Below are positions 35,737 through 43,544 of a DNA stretch of 43,544 bases, piece by piece; the stretch's first letter is position 1, and each line of letters opens with the position of its first letter. Below the pieces are notes generated by a model. It did no database searches, had not been told where the DNA came from, and was given only the letters and a program-made list of their open reading frames with translations. Source of the stretch: Clostridium puniceum (lineage in GTDB: Bacteria; Bacillota; Clostridia; Clostridiales; Clostridiaceae); contig NZ_LZZM01000192.1 of NCBI RefSeq assembly GCF_002006345.1, positions 1 through 43,544 of the forward strand. The letters are read 5' to 3'. The position numbers and the translations under genes were made by a program.

Positions 35737-36390
35737 ATGTCAAAAATAACAACACCACAAAAAGCAGTTGAAATTATTGAAAGTGGAAATGTATTAATGG
35801 TTGGAGGTTTTCTTAAAGGAGGACATCCTGAAACTTTGATAAGAGAACTTTCTAAGAGAAATGTGAATAATCTTATTGTAATTTCTAATGATACAGGAAC
35901 TGCAGAATGTTCACTATATAATGTAATAAAAAATAAGCAGGTTAAAAAAGTTATAGCATCTTATATTGGTGCAAATCCTGAGACCGGGAAAGGGTTGATA
36001 ACTGGAGAAATTGAAGTTGAACTCTTACCTCAGGGAACTTTGGCAGAAAAAATCAGAGCTGGAGGAGCAGGCCTTGGAGGTTTCCTAACTCCAGTTGGAG
36101 TAGGGACAATAGTTGAGGAAGGAAAGCAAAAAATAACTGTACACAAAAAAGAATACATACTGGAATTACCGTTAAAGGCTCATGTTGCAGTGATAAAAGC
36201 AGCAAAGGCTGATGAAAATGGAAATCTAGTATTCAGAGGATCTTCACGTAATTTTAATGCAATCATGCCAATGGCCGCAGAGCATGTTATAGCAGAAGTA
36301 GAGGAAATTGTTCCATTAGGTGAAATTGATCCCAATGATGTTGATGTACCAGGAATACTAATAGATAAAATTGTAAGGGTAGGTGACTAA
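35737..36390 (+). CDS. CoA-transferase subunit A (CtfA/AtoD type)
   Basis: A 217-residue subunit of a class I CoA-transferase. Characteristic stretches are NVLMVGGFLKGGHPETLIRE (the GGF-G-P CoA-binding loop), ISNDTG, LLPQGTLAEKIRAGGAGLGG and TPVGVGT. With subunit B it moves CoA between a short-chain acyl-CoA (acetyl or butyryl) and a carboxylic acid such as acetoacetate. The ATG at 35737 follows GGAGGAGG; a TTG at 35722 in the same frame overlaps that RBS. It is placed between the AtuA pair and subunit B with almost no spacing, so it serves this pathway and need not be the solventogenic ctfAB of the organism. Confidence 0.92.
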   Translation: MSKITTPQKAVEIIESGNVLMVGGFLKGGHPETLIRELSKRNVNNLIVISNDTGTAECSLYNVIKNKQVKKVIASYIGANPETGKGLITGEIEVELLPQGTLAEKIRAGGAGLGGFLTPVGVGTIVEEGKQKITVHKKEYILELPLKAHVAVIKAAKADENGNLVFRGSSRNFNAIMPMAAEHVIAEVEEIVPLGEIDPNDVDVPGILIDKIVRVGD

Positions 36391-36392
36391 AC

Positions 36393-37049
36393 TTGGATAA
36401 AAGAGAAATTATAGCTAGGAGAGTTGCAAGGGAATTTAAAGATGGCGATGTTGTTAATCTTGGAATAGGAATACCAACTTTAGTTGCTAATTATATTCCA
36501 AGTGAGCTCAATGTACATTTACAATCTGAAAATGGTATTTTAGGACTTGGACCAGTACCTAATGAGGAAGATAGAGATGATAATGTTTTAGATGCTGGTG
36601 GAAAACACATTTCGACAATAAAAGGAGCTTCATTTTTTGACAGTGCATATTCTTTTTCTTTAATAAGAGGTGGGCATATAGATATAACAGTTCTTGGAGC
36701 TCTAGAAGTTGATGAAGAAGGAAATTTAGCAAATTGGATGATTCCAGGTAAAAAAGTTTCTGGTATGGGGGGAGCAATGGATTTAGTAGTCGGAGCTAAG
36801 AGAGTCATTGTGGCAATGGAACATCTAAATAAAAATGGACAATGTAAAATAATTAAAAGGTGTAACCTTCCATTAACTGCAGCTAAACAAGTAAATACTA
36901 TTATAACAGATATGGGAGTTATGGATATTTATAGAGAAAAAGGGATAATCTTAAAAGAGATTGCTCCAGATGTTACATTAGAAGAAATACAAAAGGCAAC
37001 AAAAAGTAATTTAATAATATCAAAAGATTTAAAAGTTATGGAATTATAA
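36393..37049 (+). CDS. CoA-transferase subunit B (CtfB/AtoA type)
   Basis: A 218-residue catalytic subunit. The active-site glutamate, which forms the enzyme-CoA thioester, is E46 in HLQSENGILGLGP. IARRVAREFKDGDVVNLGIG, GGHIDITVLGALEVD and GMGGAMDLVVGAKRVIV are family hallmarks. The start is a TTG two bases after the stop of subunit A, with only a weak RBS (GTAGGTGA), so it relies on translational coupling. A hairpin at 37081-37108 (AACTGTTT with AAACAGTT) follows. Confidence 0.92.
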   Translation: MDKREIIARRVAREFKDGDVVNLGIGIPTLVANYIPSELNVHLQSENGILGLGPVPNEEDRDDNVLDAGGKHISTIKGASFFDSAYSFSLIRGGHIDITVLGALEVDEEGNLANWMIPGKKVSGMGGAMDLVVGAKRVIVAMEHLNKNGQCKIIKRCNLPLTAAKQVNTIITDMGVMDIYREKGIILKEIAPDVTLEEIQKATKSNLIISKDLKVMEL

Positions 37050-37080
37050 TTTGGATAAAATGATTAATTATATCAAGTAA

Positions 37081-37108
37081 AACTGTTTGACTTTGTAATT
37101 AAACAGTT
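37081..37108 (+). repeat. Small hairpin after the CoA-transferase genes
   Basis: AACTGTTT (37081-37088) and AAACAGTT (37101-37108) form a perfect 8-bp stem with a 12-nt loop. No T-run follows, so termination is doubtful. It may slow 3' decay of the upstream message or attenuate the esterase gene. Confidence 0.4.
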
Positions 37109-37198
37109 AGCTGAAATAATATGATTTGTTAATGATAACTTTGAACTTATTATTTATTTTCATGTGCCCAAAATTTAATTGAGAGCGAGGTATTTAAA

Positions 37199-37972
37199 AT
37201 GTCATTATTTCAAGTAAGTTTTTTTTCGAAAATATTAGGAAAAGCAACAATGTTAAGTGTGATAATGCCAGAAGGTGATAGCAGAGTATATTATCCGATA
37301 GATAGAAATATAAAACATCCGACTTTGTATTTATTACACGGAGGGACAGATGATTATTCTGCATGGATGAGACAAACAGCAATAGAAAGATATGCAAAGG
37401 AATATAAAATTGCAGTAGTAATGCCAGATGCTGATTTAAGTTATTATACAGATATGGTTCAAGGAAGAAAGTACTGGACCTTTATAAGTGAGGAAGTTCC
37501 TGATTTTGTAAGAGCCCATTTCCCACTATCTGAAAAAAGAGAAGATAATTTTATTGCAGGATTATCAATGGGTGGATATGGAAGCTTTAAAATGGCTTTA
37601 AGAAATCCAGAGATGTTTAATGCAGCAGCAAGTTTTTCAGGAACTCTTTGTATGGATGATATGATAAATTACGTTCCACACAGAAAAAAAGAGTTTCAAG
37701 AGATTTTTGGTTCATTAGATGCAATTAAGGATTCAGAAAATGATTTAAGATATTTAGCGCAAAAAGCAGTAAAAGAAAAAGTAGATTTACCTAGATTATA
37801 TCAAAGCTGTGGCACAGAAGACTTTTTATATAAAATGAATCTAGAATTTAAAGAGTATGCTAAAGACTTGGGAATAAACCTTAATTATGAAGAAAGTACA
37901 GGAAATCATGAATGGGGTTACTGGGATAAATGCATACAACGAGCTTTAGAATTTTTTGAAATAAAAAAGTAA
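37199..37972 (+). CDS. Esterase of the EstA/esterase-D family (alpha/beta hydrolase)
   Basis: A 257-residue cytoplasmic enzyme with no signal peptide. It is a putative esterase (PF00756 type) related to tributyrin esterases. The oxyanion region is LYLLHGGTDDYSAW. The nucleophile is S123 in GLSMGGYGSF, the acid D208 in CGTEDFLY and the base H237 in NHEWGYW, so the triad is complete. RBS GAGCGAGG precedes the ATG. It lies between the CoA-transferase and MFS genes and probably frees a carboxylic acid from an imported ester. It is not certain that it shares the sigma-54 transcript, as the gap before it is 149 bp. Confidence 0.88.
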   Translation: MSLFQVSFFSKILGKATMLSVIMPEGDSRVYYPIDRNIKHPTLYLLHGGTDDYSAWMRQTAIERYAKEYKIAVVMPDADLSYYTDMVQGRKYWTFISEEVPDFVRAHFPLSEKREDNFIAGLSMGGYGSFKMALRNPEMFNAAASFSGTLCMDDMINYVPHRKKEFQEIFGSLDAIKDSENDLRYLAQKAVKEKVDLPRLYQSCGTEDFLYKMNLEFKEYAKDLGINLNYEESTGNHEWGYWDKCIQRALEFFEIKK

Positions 37973-38102
37973 TTAATGAGGTGAATTTGAGTGGAGTATC
38001 AAGAAATTTATCAAATGTAAGTATTTTTACATTATGAATAAATTTTGATATTCAATTTAAAGTAAATTAGGAAAAACTAAATTAAAAGGAGTTTGAAGTA
38101 TT

Positions 38103-39359
38103 ATGGAAAAATCAAAATTGCATTACTCTTGGTTTATATTTGCAGGGTGCTGCGTAATGTCATTTGTAGGACTAGGATTAATATTAAATACACAAGGACT
38201 ATTCTTTACACCTGTAGGTAATGATTTAGGATTTACACGTACGCAAATAGCTTTAATGTTAACGATTCAAAATATAACACAAATGATAACAATGCCTTTT
38301 GCAGGTAAAATGTTCCCTAAATATAATGCGAAATTTTTATTAACTGGAAGCTTTATAGTATTTGCAGGTGCGATAATAGCATGCTCAACATTTAATAACT
38401 TATATATGTTCTATGCAGCAGGAATTGTAATGGGAGCAGTTCAACCATTTTGTGTCAGTTTAGTATTACCAATATTTCTTGGAAATTGGTTTGAAAAGAA
38501 ATTAGGCTTTGCTTTAGGTATAGCAGCAGCAGTTTCAGGTTTAGGCGGTACTATATTTAATCCAATAGTAAGTAACATTATTGTAAATTATGGATGGAGA
38601 AATGCCTATATATTCATTGGAGTTGTAGCATTAGTACTTGTTTTACCATTTACGCTATTTGTAATGGTATTCAAACCATCTGATAAAGGGTTATATGCAT
38701 ACGGAATAGATGCATCACAAGTAAAATCAGAAGATCAGGTAGAACAAAGTGGATTTACTGCAAAAGAAGCTTATAGAACACTAGCATTTTATTTATTCTG
38801 TATATCAGCTATTGTACTACAAATGGTTGCAGGTCTTGTACAACACATATCAGCTCACGTTGTTAATCTTGGATATCCATTAACTGTTGGGGCAACAGTT
38901 ATATCAGGAATAATGCTTGGAGCAGCCACTGGTAAATTTATAATTGGATTCTTATTAGATAAATGGTCATCAAAACTTGTAACCTGCATATATGCAACTC
39001 TTGGATTTATTGGCTGGCTAGGATTAAACTTAGCATTAAATCAACAATTAATGGTGGTATCAGGTTTTGTAATTGGATTAGCTCAAGCATTAGTACTTGT
39101 AGCATTACCATTTTATATTAAAAGAGTATTTGGAACAAAAGAATACAGTGCTATTTTTTCAACAGTGAGCTTACTAGCAGCATTAGCTTCAGCAGCATCA
39201 GTATACATTGGAGGAGCCTTCTTTGATGCAACAAAATCATATAGAATTCCACTTTCATTAAATTCAGCATATTTTGTGGTAGCATTAATTACAATTATAA
39301 TTGCAACTTCAAGTAAGAAAAAAAGCCAATCTAAAATTTTAAATGAGCAGGTGGGTTAG
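38103..39359 (+). CDS. MFS transporter, OFA (oxalate/formate antiporter-like) family
   Basis: A 418-residue membrane protein with 12 hydrophobic segments. The opening HYSWFIFAGCCVMSFVGLGL, then LGFTRTQIALMLTIQNITQM and NWFEKKLGFALGIAAAVSGL (about residue 130) are typical of the OFA/monocarboxylate branch. These carry organic acids such as oxalate, formate or hydroxy acids. In this operon the likely cargo is the ester, acid or a conjugate handled by the neighbouring enzymes. RBS AAAGGAG precedes the ATG. Confidence 0.86.
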   Translation: MEKSKLHYSWFIFAGCCVMSFVGLGLILNTQGLFFTPVGNDLGFTRTQIALMLTIQNITQMITMPFAGKMFPKYNAKFLLTGSFIVFAGAIIACSTFNNLYMFYAAGIVMGAVQPFCVSLVLPIFLGNWFEKKLGFALGIAAAVSGLGGTIFNPIVSNIIVNYGWRNAYIFIGVVALVLVLPFTLFVMVFKPSDKGLYAYGIDASQVKSEDQVEQSGFTAKEAYRTLAFYLFCISAIVLQMVAGLVQHISAHVVNLGYPLTVGATVISGIMLGAATGKFIIGFLLDKWSSKLVTCIYATLGFIGWLGLNLALNQQLMVVSGFVIGLAQALVLVALPFYIKRVFGTKEYSAIFSTVSLLAALASAASVYIGGAFFDATKSYRIPLSLNSAYFVVALITIIIATSSKKKSQSKILNEQVG

Positions 39360-39497
39360 GAATTTAATATTAATATTAAGGTTACTTAAGCAGAAAAAAT
39401 ATAAACGATTATTGAGTTTACTGCTGAAGTCTTCCCACTATAATATAGATAATTAGTTTACAGATTTTTAAAATGTTAATAGATAGGTGGTAATGTT

Positions 39498-41222
39498 ATG
39501 GATATAAAAAAATTTATAAAGGAAATTAATGAGAAAGTTATCAAAGAAATACCTGATGCAACTCATGAAATTGCTGGATGTGAAAATTTTAGTGTAAAAA
39601 TGAGAGATGAAATTTCATTAAGTACTAAGGTATATTTCCCAAGTGGTGATGGACCTTGGCCAACTATATTAATACGTAATCCATATCCTAACAATGAACT
39701 ATTATACTACGCAGCATATAGTCATTTTGTTGAACATGGATATGCACTTGTAATGCAATCAGCTCGTGGAACAGGAGAGTCAGAAGGAAAATGGGAGCCT
39801 TTCTTTAATGAAAGACGTGATGGTATAGACACTGTTAACTGGCTTGTTAAGCAAAAATGGCAGGATGGAAATATAGGTATGTTTGGAAGCTCATATTTAT
39901 CATTTTGTCAATGGATGATTTCTGATTCACTTCCAAGTGAAGTAAAAACTTTGGTTATAGACTGCTTTGGAACTGAACGATATGAACAGATTTATATGAA
40001 CGGTATGTTCAGGCACGATATTTATACATCTTGGGCTTATGGTAATTCAGGATTAAATCCAAGCACTTCTCCAGGAGAATTATATCAAAAAGGTATTTAT
40101 ATGAGACCTCATATTGATGCAGATAAAGAACTATTTGGAAGTAAAATTCCTTTTTATAGAGAATATGTATCAAATGTAGAGAGTTCCAATGAATATTGGG
40201 CAAATGGAGTATGGGCTGAGCTTAAAGAAATTCCTTCAAAAATTAAGGTACCAATGCTTTTGATTGATGGTTGGTTTGATCATCACTTAGATGGATTGGT
40301 GAAGGGATATCTGAATTTAAGTGGAGAAGTAAAAAGTAAGAGCCGACTAGTAATTGGTCCTTGGGATCATATGGGAAATAGTCCGGGAGAATTAGAATAT
40401 CCTAATAATGAAGCAATAGGATTTTTAAAGGTGAAAGCAGGACTGGAATGGTTTGATTACATGTTAAAAGGAAAGCCTTATAAACATAAAGTTGGAAGTA
40501 TTGATGCATATATTGTGGGAAAAGGTCAATGGGAAAACTTTGAAGCTTGGCCTCCAAAATCAGAAATACAAACAATGTATTTTGAAAAGTCAAAAGGAAA
40601 GTATAAGGGTGGAATTTTATCAGAAAATAAGCCATGCAATGAAGAAAAGATAGAATATAAATATAATCCAGATAAATATATTATTACAAATGGAGGTACT
40701 GCATTGCTTGCATGGATTACACCAGGATATGGTGATATTAAACATGGAGCTAGATTACAGGAAGAACCAGGATACAGGGACGATGTATTAACGTTTATCT
40801 CAGAAGAATTTTCAGAAGACAAAAAAATTGTTGGGAACATAAAAGTTAAGCTAAAAGTCAGCACAGATGTAGAAGATACAGCTTTTACAGCTAAAATTAT
40901 GAATATACTTCCTAATGGGCGTTCATTTAATATATGCGATGGAATCAGTAGTCTTGTTTATAGAAATAAAACGGATTATGCACTTAAATATGTTCCTAAT
41001 GAAATAGTAGAAGTCGAAATTGAAGCCTGGCCTGTAAGCTGGTGCATTAGCAAGGGATCTAAAATACGCGTTGACATCTCATCATCAAACTTTCCGGCAT
41101 ACAATAATCATACTAATGCAGCAGGAAATTGGGCAAAGCAAAAAGACTTTTTTATAGCAAATCAAACCGTGTATACAGGAAATATCAATTCATCATCTAT
41201 TGAATTGCCAATAATAGAATAG
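39498..41222 (+). CDS. CocE/NonD-family hydrolase (peptidase S15 fold)
   Basis: A 574-residue alpha/beta hydrolase of the X-Pro dipeptidyl-peptidase/cocaine-esterase group. The N-terminal catalytic domain has the VKMRDEISLSTKVYFP opening, QSARGTGESEG, the nucleophile S132 in GMFGSSYLSF, D261 in LLIDGWFDHH and H291 in GPWDHMG, so the triad is complete. The C-terminal part (about 340-574) is the jelly-roll domain (VSTDVEDTAFTAKI, then SSNFPAYNNH). There is no signal peptide, so it works in the cytosol. RBS AGGTGG precedes the ATG. Members cleave esters, amides or beta-lactams; an ester fits the context. Confidence 0.88.
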   Translation: MDIKKFIKEINEKVIKEIPDATHEIAGCENFSVKMRDEISLSTKVYFPSGDGPWPTILIRNPYPNNELLYYAAYSHFVEHGYALVMQSARGTGESEGKWEPFFNERRDGIDTVNWLVKQKWQDGNIGMFGSSYLSFCQWMISDSLPSEVKTLVIDCFGTERYEQIYMNGMFRHDIYTSWAYGNSGLNPSTSPGELYQKGIYMRPHIDADKELFGSKIPFYREYVSNVESSNEYWANGVWAELKEIPSKIKVPMLLIDGWFDHHLDGLVKGYLNLSGEVKSKSRLVIGPWDHMGNSPGELEYPNNEAIGFLKVKAGLEWFDYMLKGKPYKHKVGSIDAYIVGKGQWENFEAWPPKSEIQTMYFEKSKGKYKGGILSENKPCNEEKIEYKYNPDKYIITNGGTALLAWITPGYGDIKHGARLQEEPGYRDDVLTFISEEFSEDKKIVGNIKVKLKVSTDVEDTAFTAKIMNILPNGRSFNICDGISSLVYRNKTDYALKYVPNEIVEVEIEAWPVSWCISKGSKIRVDISSSNFPAYNNHTNAAGNWAKQKDFFIANQTVYTGNINSSSIELPIIE

Positions 41223-41278
41223 TGATGCTTTTATATAATAAGTAAAAAATAGTACAGGTGCTGCTTTAAGATAAAAAT

Positions 41279-41325
41279 AAAACAATAATAGGTATTAATC
41301 TTAGATTAATACCTATTATTGTTTT
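41279..41325. terminator. Very long perfect hairpin terminator
   Basis: A 22-bp perfect stem, 41279-41300 with 41304-41325, starting AAAACAATAATAGG and closed by the loop TTA. The T-run on the plus strand is TTTT; the minus strand has the same symmetry. It ends the catabolic operon and the convergent LysR gene. Confidence 0.85.
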
Positions 41326-41418
41326 GAATATGTGAATAATAAGGATAAAGATATTCTTAAAATATTAGATAATTTTATGTATAAATTAGCAGTTCAAATT
41401 TTTAATTTACAATGCACT

Positions 41419-42291
41419 TTAAATCCTTTTATAGGATGTATTTAATTCAATCATTTCTATAAATTTTGAAAGAGAGTTAGTCATTAAGGAATCTTTTTGT
41501 CTTATAAAAAATGTTCTTGTAGTGTTATATTTCTCAGGTACTGAGAAGGATTTAAGAAGTCCTTTTTCTTCATAATCTTCAATAGTGGATTTAGGAACAA
41601 AAGACGCACCTAGATCAGCCATAACACCTTCAATAATAGAATTCAAACTATTAAATTCCATATATCTAATATTATAAATTCTTTTAGATTTAAGCCAGTT
41701 TTCAAGTTGTGTTCTATTAGGACACCCTGTTGTACTCATTAAGAATGGTTTGGAATATAAATCTTCCATCTTAGTGTATTTAGAATTAGATATGAGTACT
41801 AAAGTTTCTTCAAATACGAGTTCACTTACAATATTTTTATCACTAAGAGAAGGAGCTTTGACAAAGGCACCATCTAATTGGAAGTGTTTTACTTTATAAA
41901 TAAGTTCATCTGATTGACTTGTTATAAGAGAGAGATCAACTTTGGGATAAGCTCTATGGTATTGTGATAAAATTTCAGGTAGACGAATAGATGATACTGT
42001 ATGAACGGCACCAATTGATAAGTTCCCAAAAGGATCACAAGAATCGTTTAAAGCTTTATGGGCTTCATCTAGTAAATAAATAATTTTTTCTGCATAAGCT
42101 AATAATTTTTCTCCTGTAGGAGTTAATATCATACCACGCTGTCTATAAAATAATTGTGTTTTTAAATTATATTCCAATTGTTGGATTCTAGCTGATACAT
42201 TAGATTGAACATAACCTAAGGCTTGCGCTGCCTTTGTTATACTGCCTGTTTGAGCAACAGCTCTGAAAATTCTTAATTCATTACTCTCCAG
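41419..42291 (-). CDS. LysR-family regulator with CTG start
   Basis: A 290-residue LysR-type regulator. The N-terminal winged helix reads ESNELRIFRAVAQTGSITKA, then AQALGYVQSNVSARIQQLE, and the effector domain follows (FGNLSIGAVHTVSSIRLPEI and onward). Starting at the first ATG (42177) would delete the whole DNA-binding domain. The frame is open upstream only to a TGA eight codons before the motif, and the codon in the expected start position is CTG at 42289-42291, with GAGGTG 5 nt before it. Either CTG is used as a start or an ATG-to-CTG change has weakened the gene. It is convergent with the catabolic operon. Confidence 0.82.
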   Translation of the reverse strand: MESNELRIFRAVAQTGSITKAAQALGYVQSNVSARIQQLEYNLKTQLFYRQRGMILTPTGEKLLAYAEKIIYLLDEAHKALNDSCDPFGNLSIGAVHTVSSIRLPEILSQYHRAYPKVDLSLITSQSDELIYKVKHFQLDGAFVKAPSLSDKNIVSELVFEETLVLISNSKYTKMEDLYSKPFLMSTTGCPNRTQLENWLKSKRIYNIRYMEFNSLNSIIEGVMADLGASFVPKSTIEDYEEKGLLKSFSVPEKYNTTRTFFIRQKDSLMTNSLSKFIEMIELNTSYKRI

Positions 42292-42418
42292 TTTTTCACC
42301 TCAATATATAAATCACTAAAAGTGAATCTTAATATCTAATACAATCATTTTACATGATATATAATCTCATGTAAACTATTTGTAGAAAATAAAATTAAAT
42401 TAAATGGCTTCGATGATA

Positions 42419-43456
42419 TGCTCCCTTTATAGTAGACAGTTAAAATAATAAAACTGTTTCTATAAAGAGGGTATTTTATTTTGCCTAGAAAATCAAAAGT
42501 AATATCTGAAGTTAAAGTACAAGTTGTTGAAGAATACTTAACAGGCGTAAAAAGTATGGCTCAGATAGTATATGAATTACAAATCAACTATAGTACAATT
42601 CAAGACTGGGTAAGTAAATTTAAACTATTTGGATCCAAAGGATTAATAACTGAAAATAGCAATGCAAGTTATTCTTCTAAAATTAAAAGACAAGCAATAA
42701 CTGATTTTCATAATAATCAAGGTTCTTTGAGAGAAATTTGTATCCGCTATAATATTTCATCACATAGTATTCTTCGTCGATGGATAAAGCAGCATAATTG
42801 TGATAAGATATTGGAATCTTATCATACTAAAGGAGCTGCTATTATGAATAATGGAAGAAAAACTACTTATGAAGAAAGAGTTGAAATTGTTTCATTTTGT
42901 ATTGCTAACGCTAACGATTATAAATTAACTTCAAGTAAATATAATGTTTCATATCAACAAATTTATGGATGGGTAAAAGGTACAAAGAAAATGGCTATTC
43001 CGCTCTAGTCGATAGACGAGGAAAACATAAATCACTTGAGGATTTAAATGAATCCGAAAGATATATAGCCCAATTAAAACTTCTAGAAGCTGAAAACATA
43101 CGTTTAAAAATGGAGAATGATTTCCTAAAAAAATTGGAAGAGATAGAAAGGAGGGTAGATAAATCAAACAGAATACAAAAAAATAGATATTTTGCCATAA
43201 AAGAATTAAATGAACTTGGATATTCAATCTCTGAATTGTGCAAATATGCAAATATTGCACGTTCGTCCTACTATAAGTGGCTTAATTATAGTAAAGATCC
43301 AAGAGAAAAAGAAAATCTTGCTATTTTAGATGAAATTTCTAAAATTTATAATGAAGTTAAAGGTATTTATGGATATCGTCCGTCGGATAACATTAAATAT
43401 TAATAAAATCTAATCCAAATGCAAAGCTACTATTTCATAGCGATCGAGGTTTTCAA
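42419..43456 (+). mobile_element. Decayed IS3-family insertion element (left end, orfA and part of orfB)
   Basis: The left end begins near 42419 (TGCTCCCTTTATAGTAGACAG) with a hairpin to 42471. OrfA starts at a TTG at 42481 and has two helix-turn-helix units (SMAQIVYELQINYSTIQDWV). A one-base deletion near 42975 shifts the frame; its continuation (YKENGYSALVDRRGKHKSLE) starts at 42969. OrfB sequence follows in that frame (ISELCKYANIARSSYYKWL) and reaches GIYGYR. A 4-base duplication (CGTC) at about 43378 shifts it again. Then most of the catalytic core is missing: the sequence jumps to SNPNAKLLFHSDRGFQ, the region of the second Asp. The transposase cannot be active. Confidence 0.85.
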
Positions 43457-43544
43457 GTGCGACAAGAAGTCGCGTAATACATTGTCGTTAGACTGCCCCA
43501 TCCATTCGGGGTAACTCTATCGTGACTAGCGTGAATGGTAACGT
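43457..43544 (+). mobile_element. 5' end of a group II intron inserted in the IS3 orfB
   Basis: Directly after the codons for HSDRGFQ the sequence changes to GTGCGACAAGAAGTCGCG. GTGCG is the conserved 5' start of group II introns, and TGCGAC/GTCGCG forms the first stem. The remaining 70 bases are GC-richer than the surroundings and structured (GCCCC...GGGGT, TCGTGACTAGCG). The intron continues past the window, so its domains, reverse transcriptase and 3' splice site are not visible. I rely on the 5' motif and on the abrupt break of the transposase homology. Confidence 0.72.

Noticed and set aside
37081..37108. Terminator after the CoA-transferase genes
   Set aside because: Stem is short and no T-run follows, so it is listed only as a hairpin.

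Overview
The window is AT-rich, with strong AGGAGG-type ribosome-binding sites, tightly packed operons and many Clostridium-type families: an ECF transporter, a cellobiose-type PTS, CtfAB-like CoA-transferase, a 2x[4Fe-4S]-nitroreductase and a sigma-54 activator. It looks like a chromosomal accessory region of a solventogenic or saccharolytic Clostridium sensu stricto. This is inference from gene content and composition. No rRNA, tRNA or CRISPR was seen. The window opens in the 3' end of an IS110-type transposase gene and closes in a decayed IS3-type element that appears to be interrupted by the 5' end of a group II intron.

Layout. (1) 406-6709: one operon with an ECF S-component, EcfT, a double-domain EcfA and two exporter-fold ABC half-transporters. 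(2) 7247-10563: ferredoxin-nitroreductase and MFS genes on the minus strand, with a divergent XRE regulator. (3) 10571-19475: a beta-glucoside PTS locus with two 6-phospho-beta-glucosidases, a GntR regulator, EIIA, EIIB, EIIC and a YdcF-like protein. It also holds a dead EIIA, a dead glycosidase fragment and a relic of a Doc toxin. (4) 19900-22248: two paralogous membrane proteins of unknown function behind a promoter whose -10 lies in a 26-bp palindrome, plus a TetR regulator. (5) 22425-31844: a YeiH-type pseudogene, then an iron-siderophore uptake locus with two lipoprotein receptors, two FecCD permeases, an ATPase, an exporter-type ABC protein, an AraC regulator and a DtxR-type repressor. 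(6) 32192-41222: a sigma-54 activator and the catabolic genes it probably controls (AtuA-like pair, CoA-transferase, esterase, OFA-type MFS, CocE-type hydrolase), then a convergent LysR gene. (7) 42419-43544: mobile-element debris.

How it works together. The iron locus carries two parallel promoter modules. Each has the same 16-bp palindrome at the predicted transcription start (DtxR-type operator) and the same pair of direct repeats 21 bp apart about 95 bp upstream of the -35 (candidate AraC sites). This suggests iron repression plus ligand-dependent activation. The catabolic operon has a textbook -24/-12 promoter preceded by five copies of TTCTA-N6-TAGAA, four of them in two pairs exactly 30 bp apart; the adjacent activator is the obvious partner.

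The least explained signals are: a structured element present three times (7066, 10841 and 18121), each with nested stems, a conserved ATGAAACCC segment and a U-tailed hairpin; the pair of unknown membrane proteins; and the chemistry of the sigma-54-driven ester/CoA operon.
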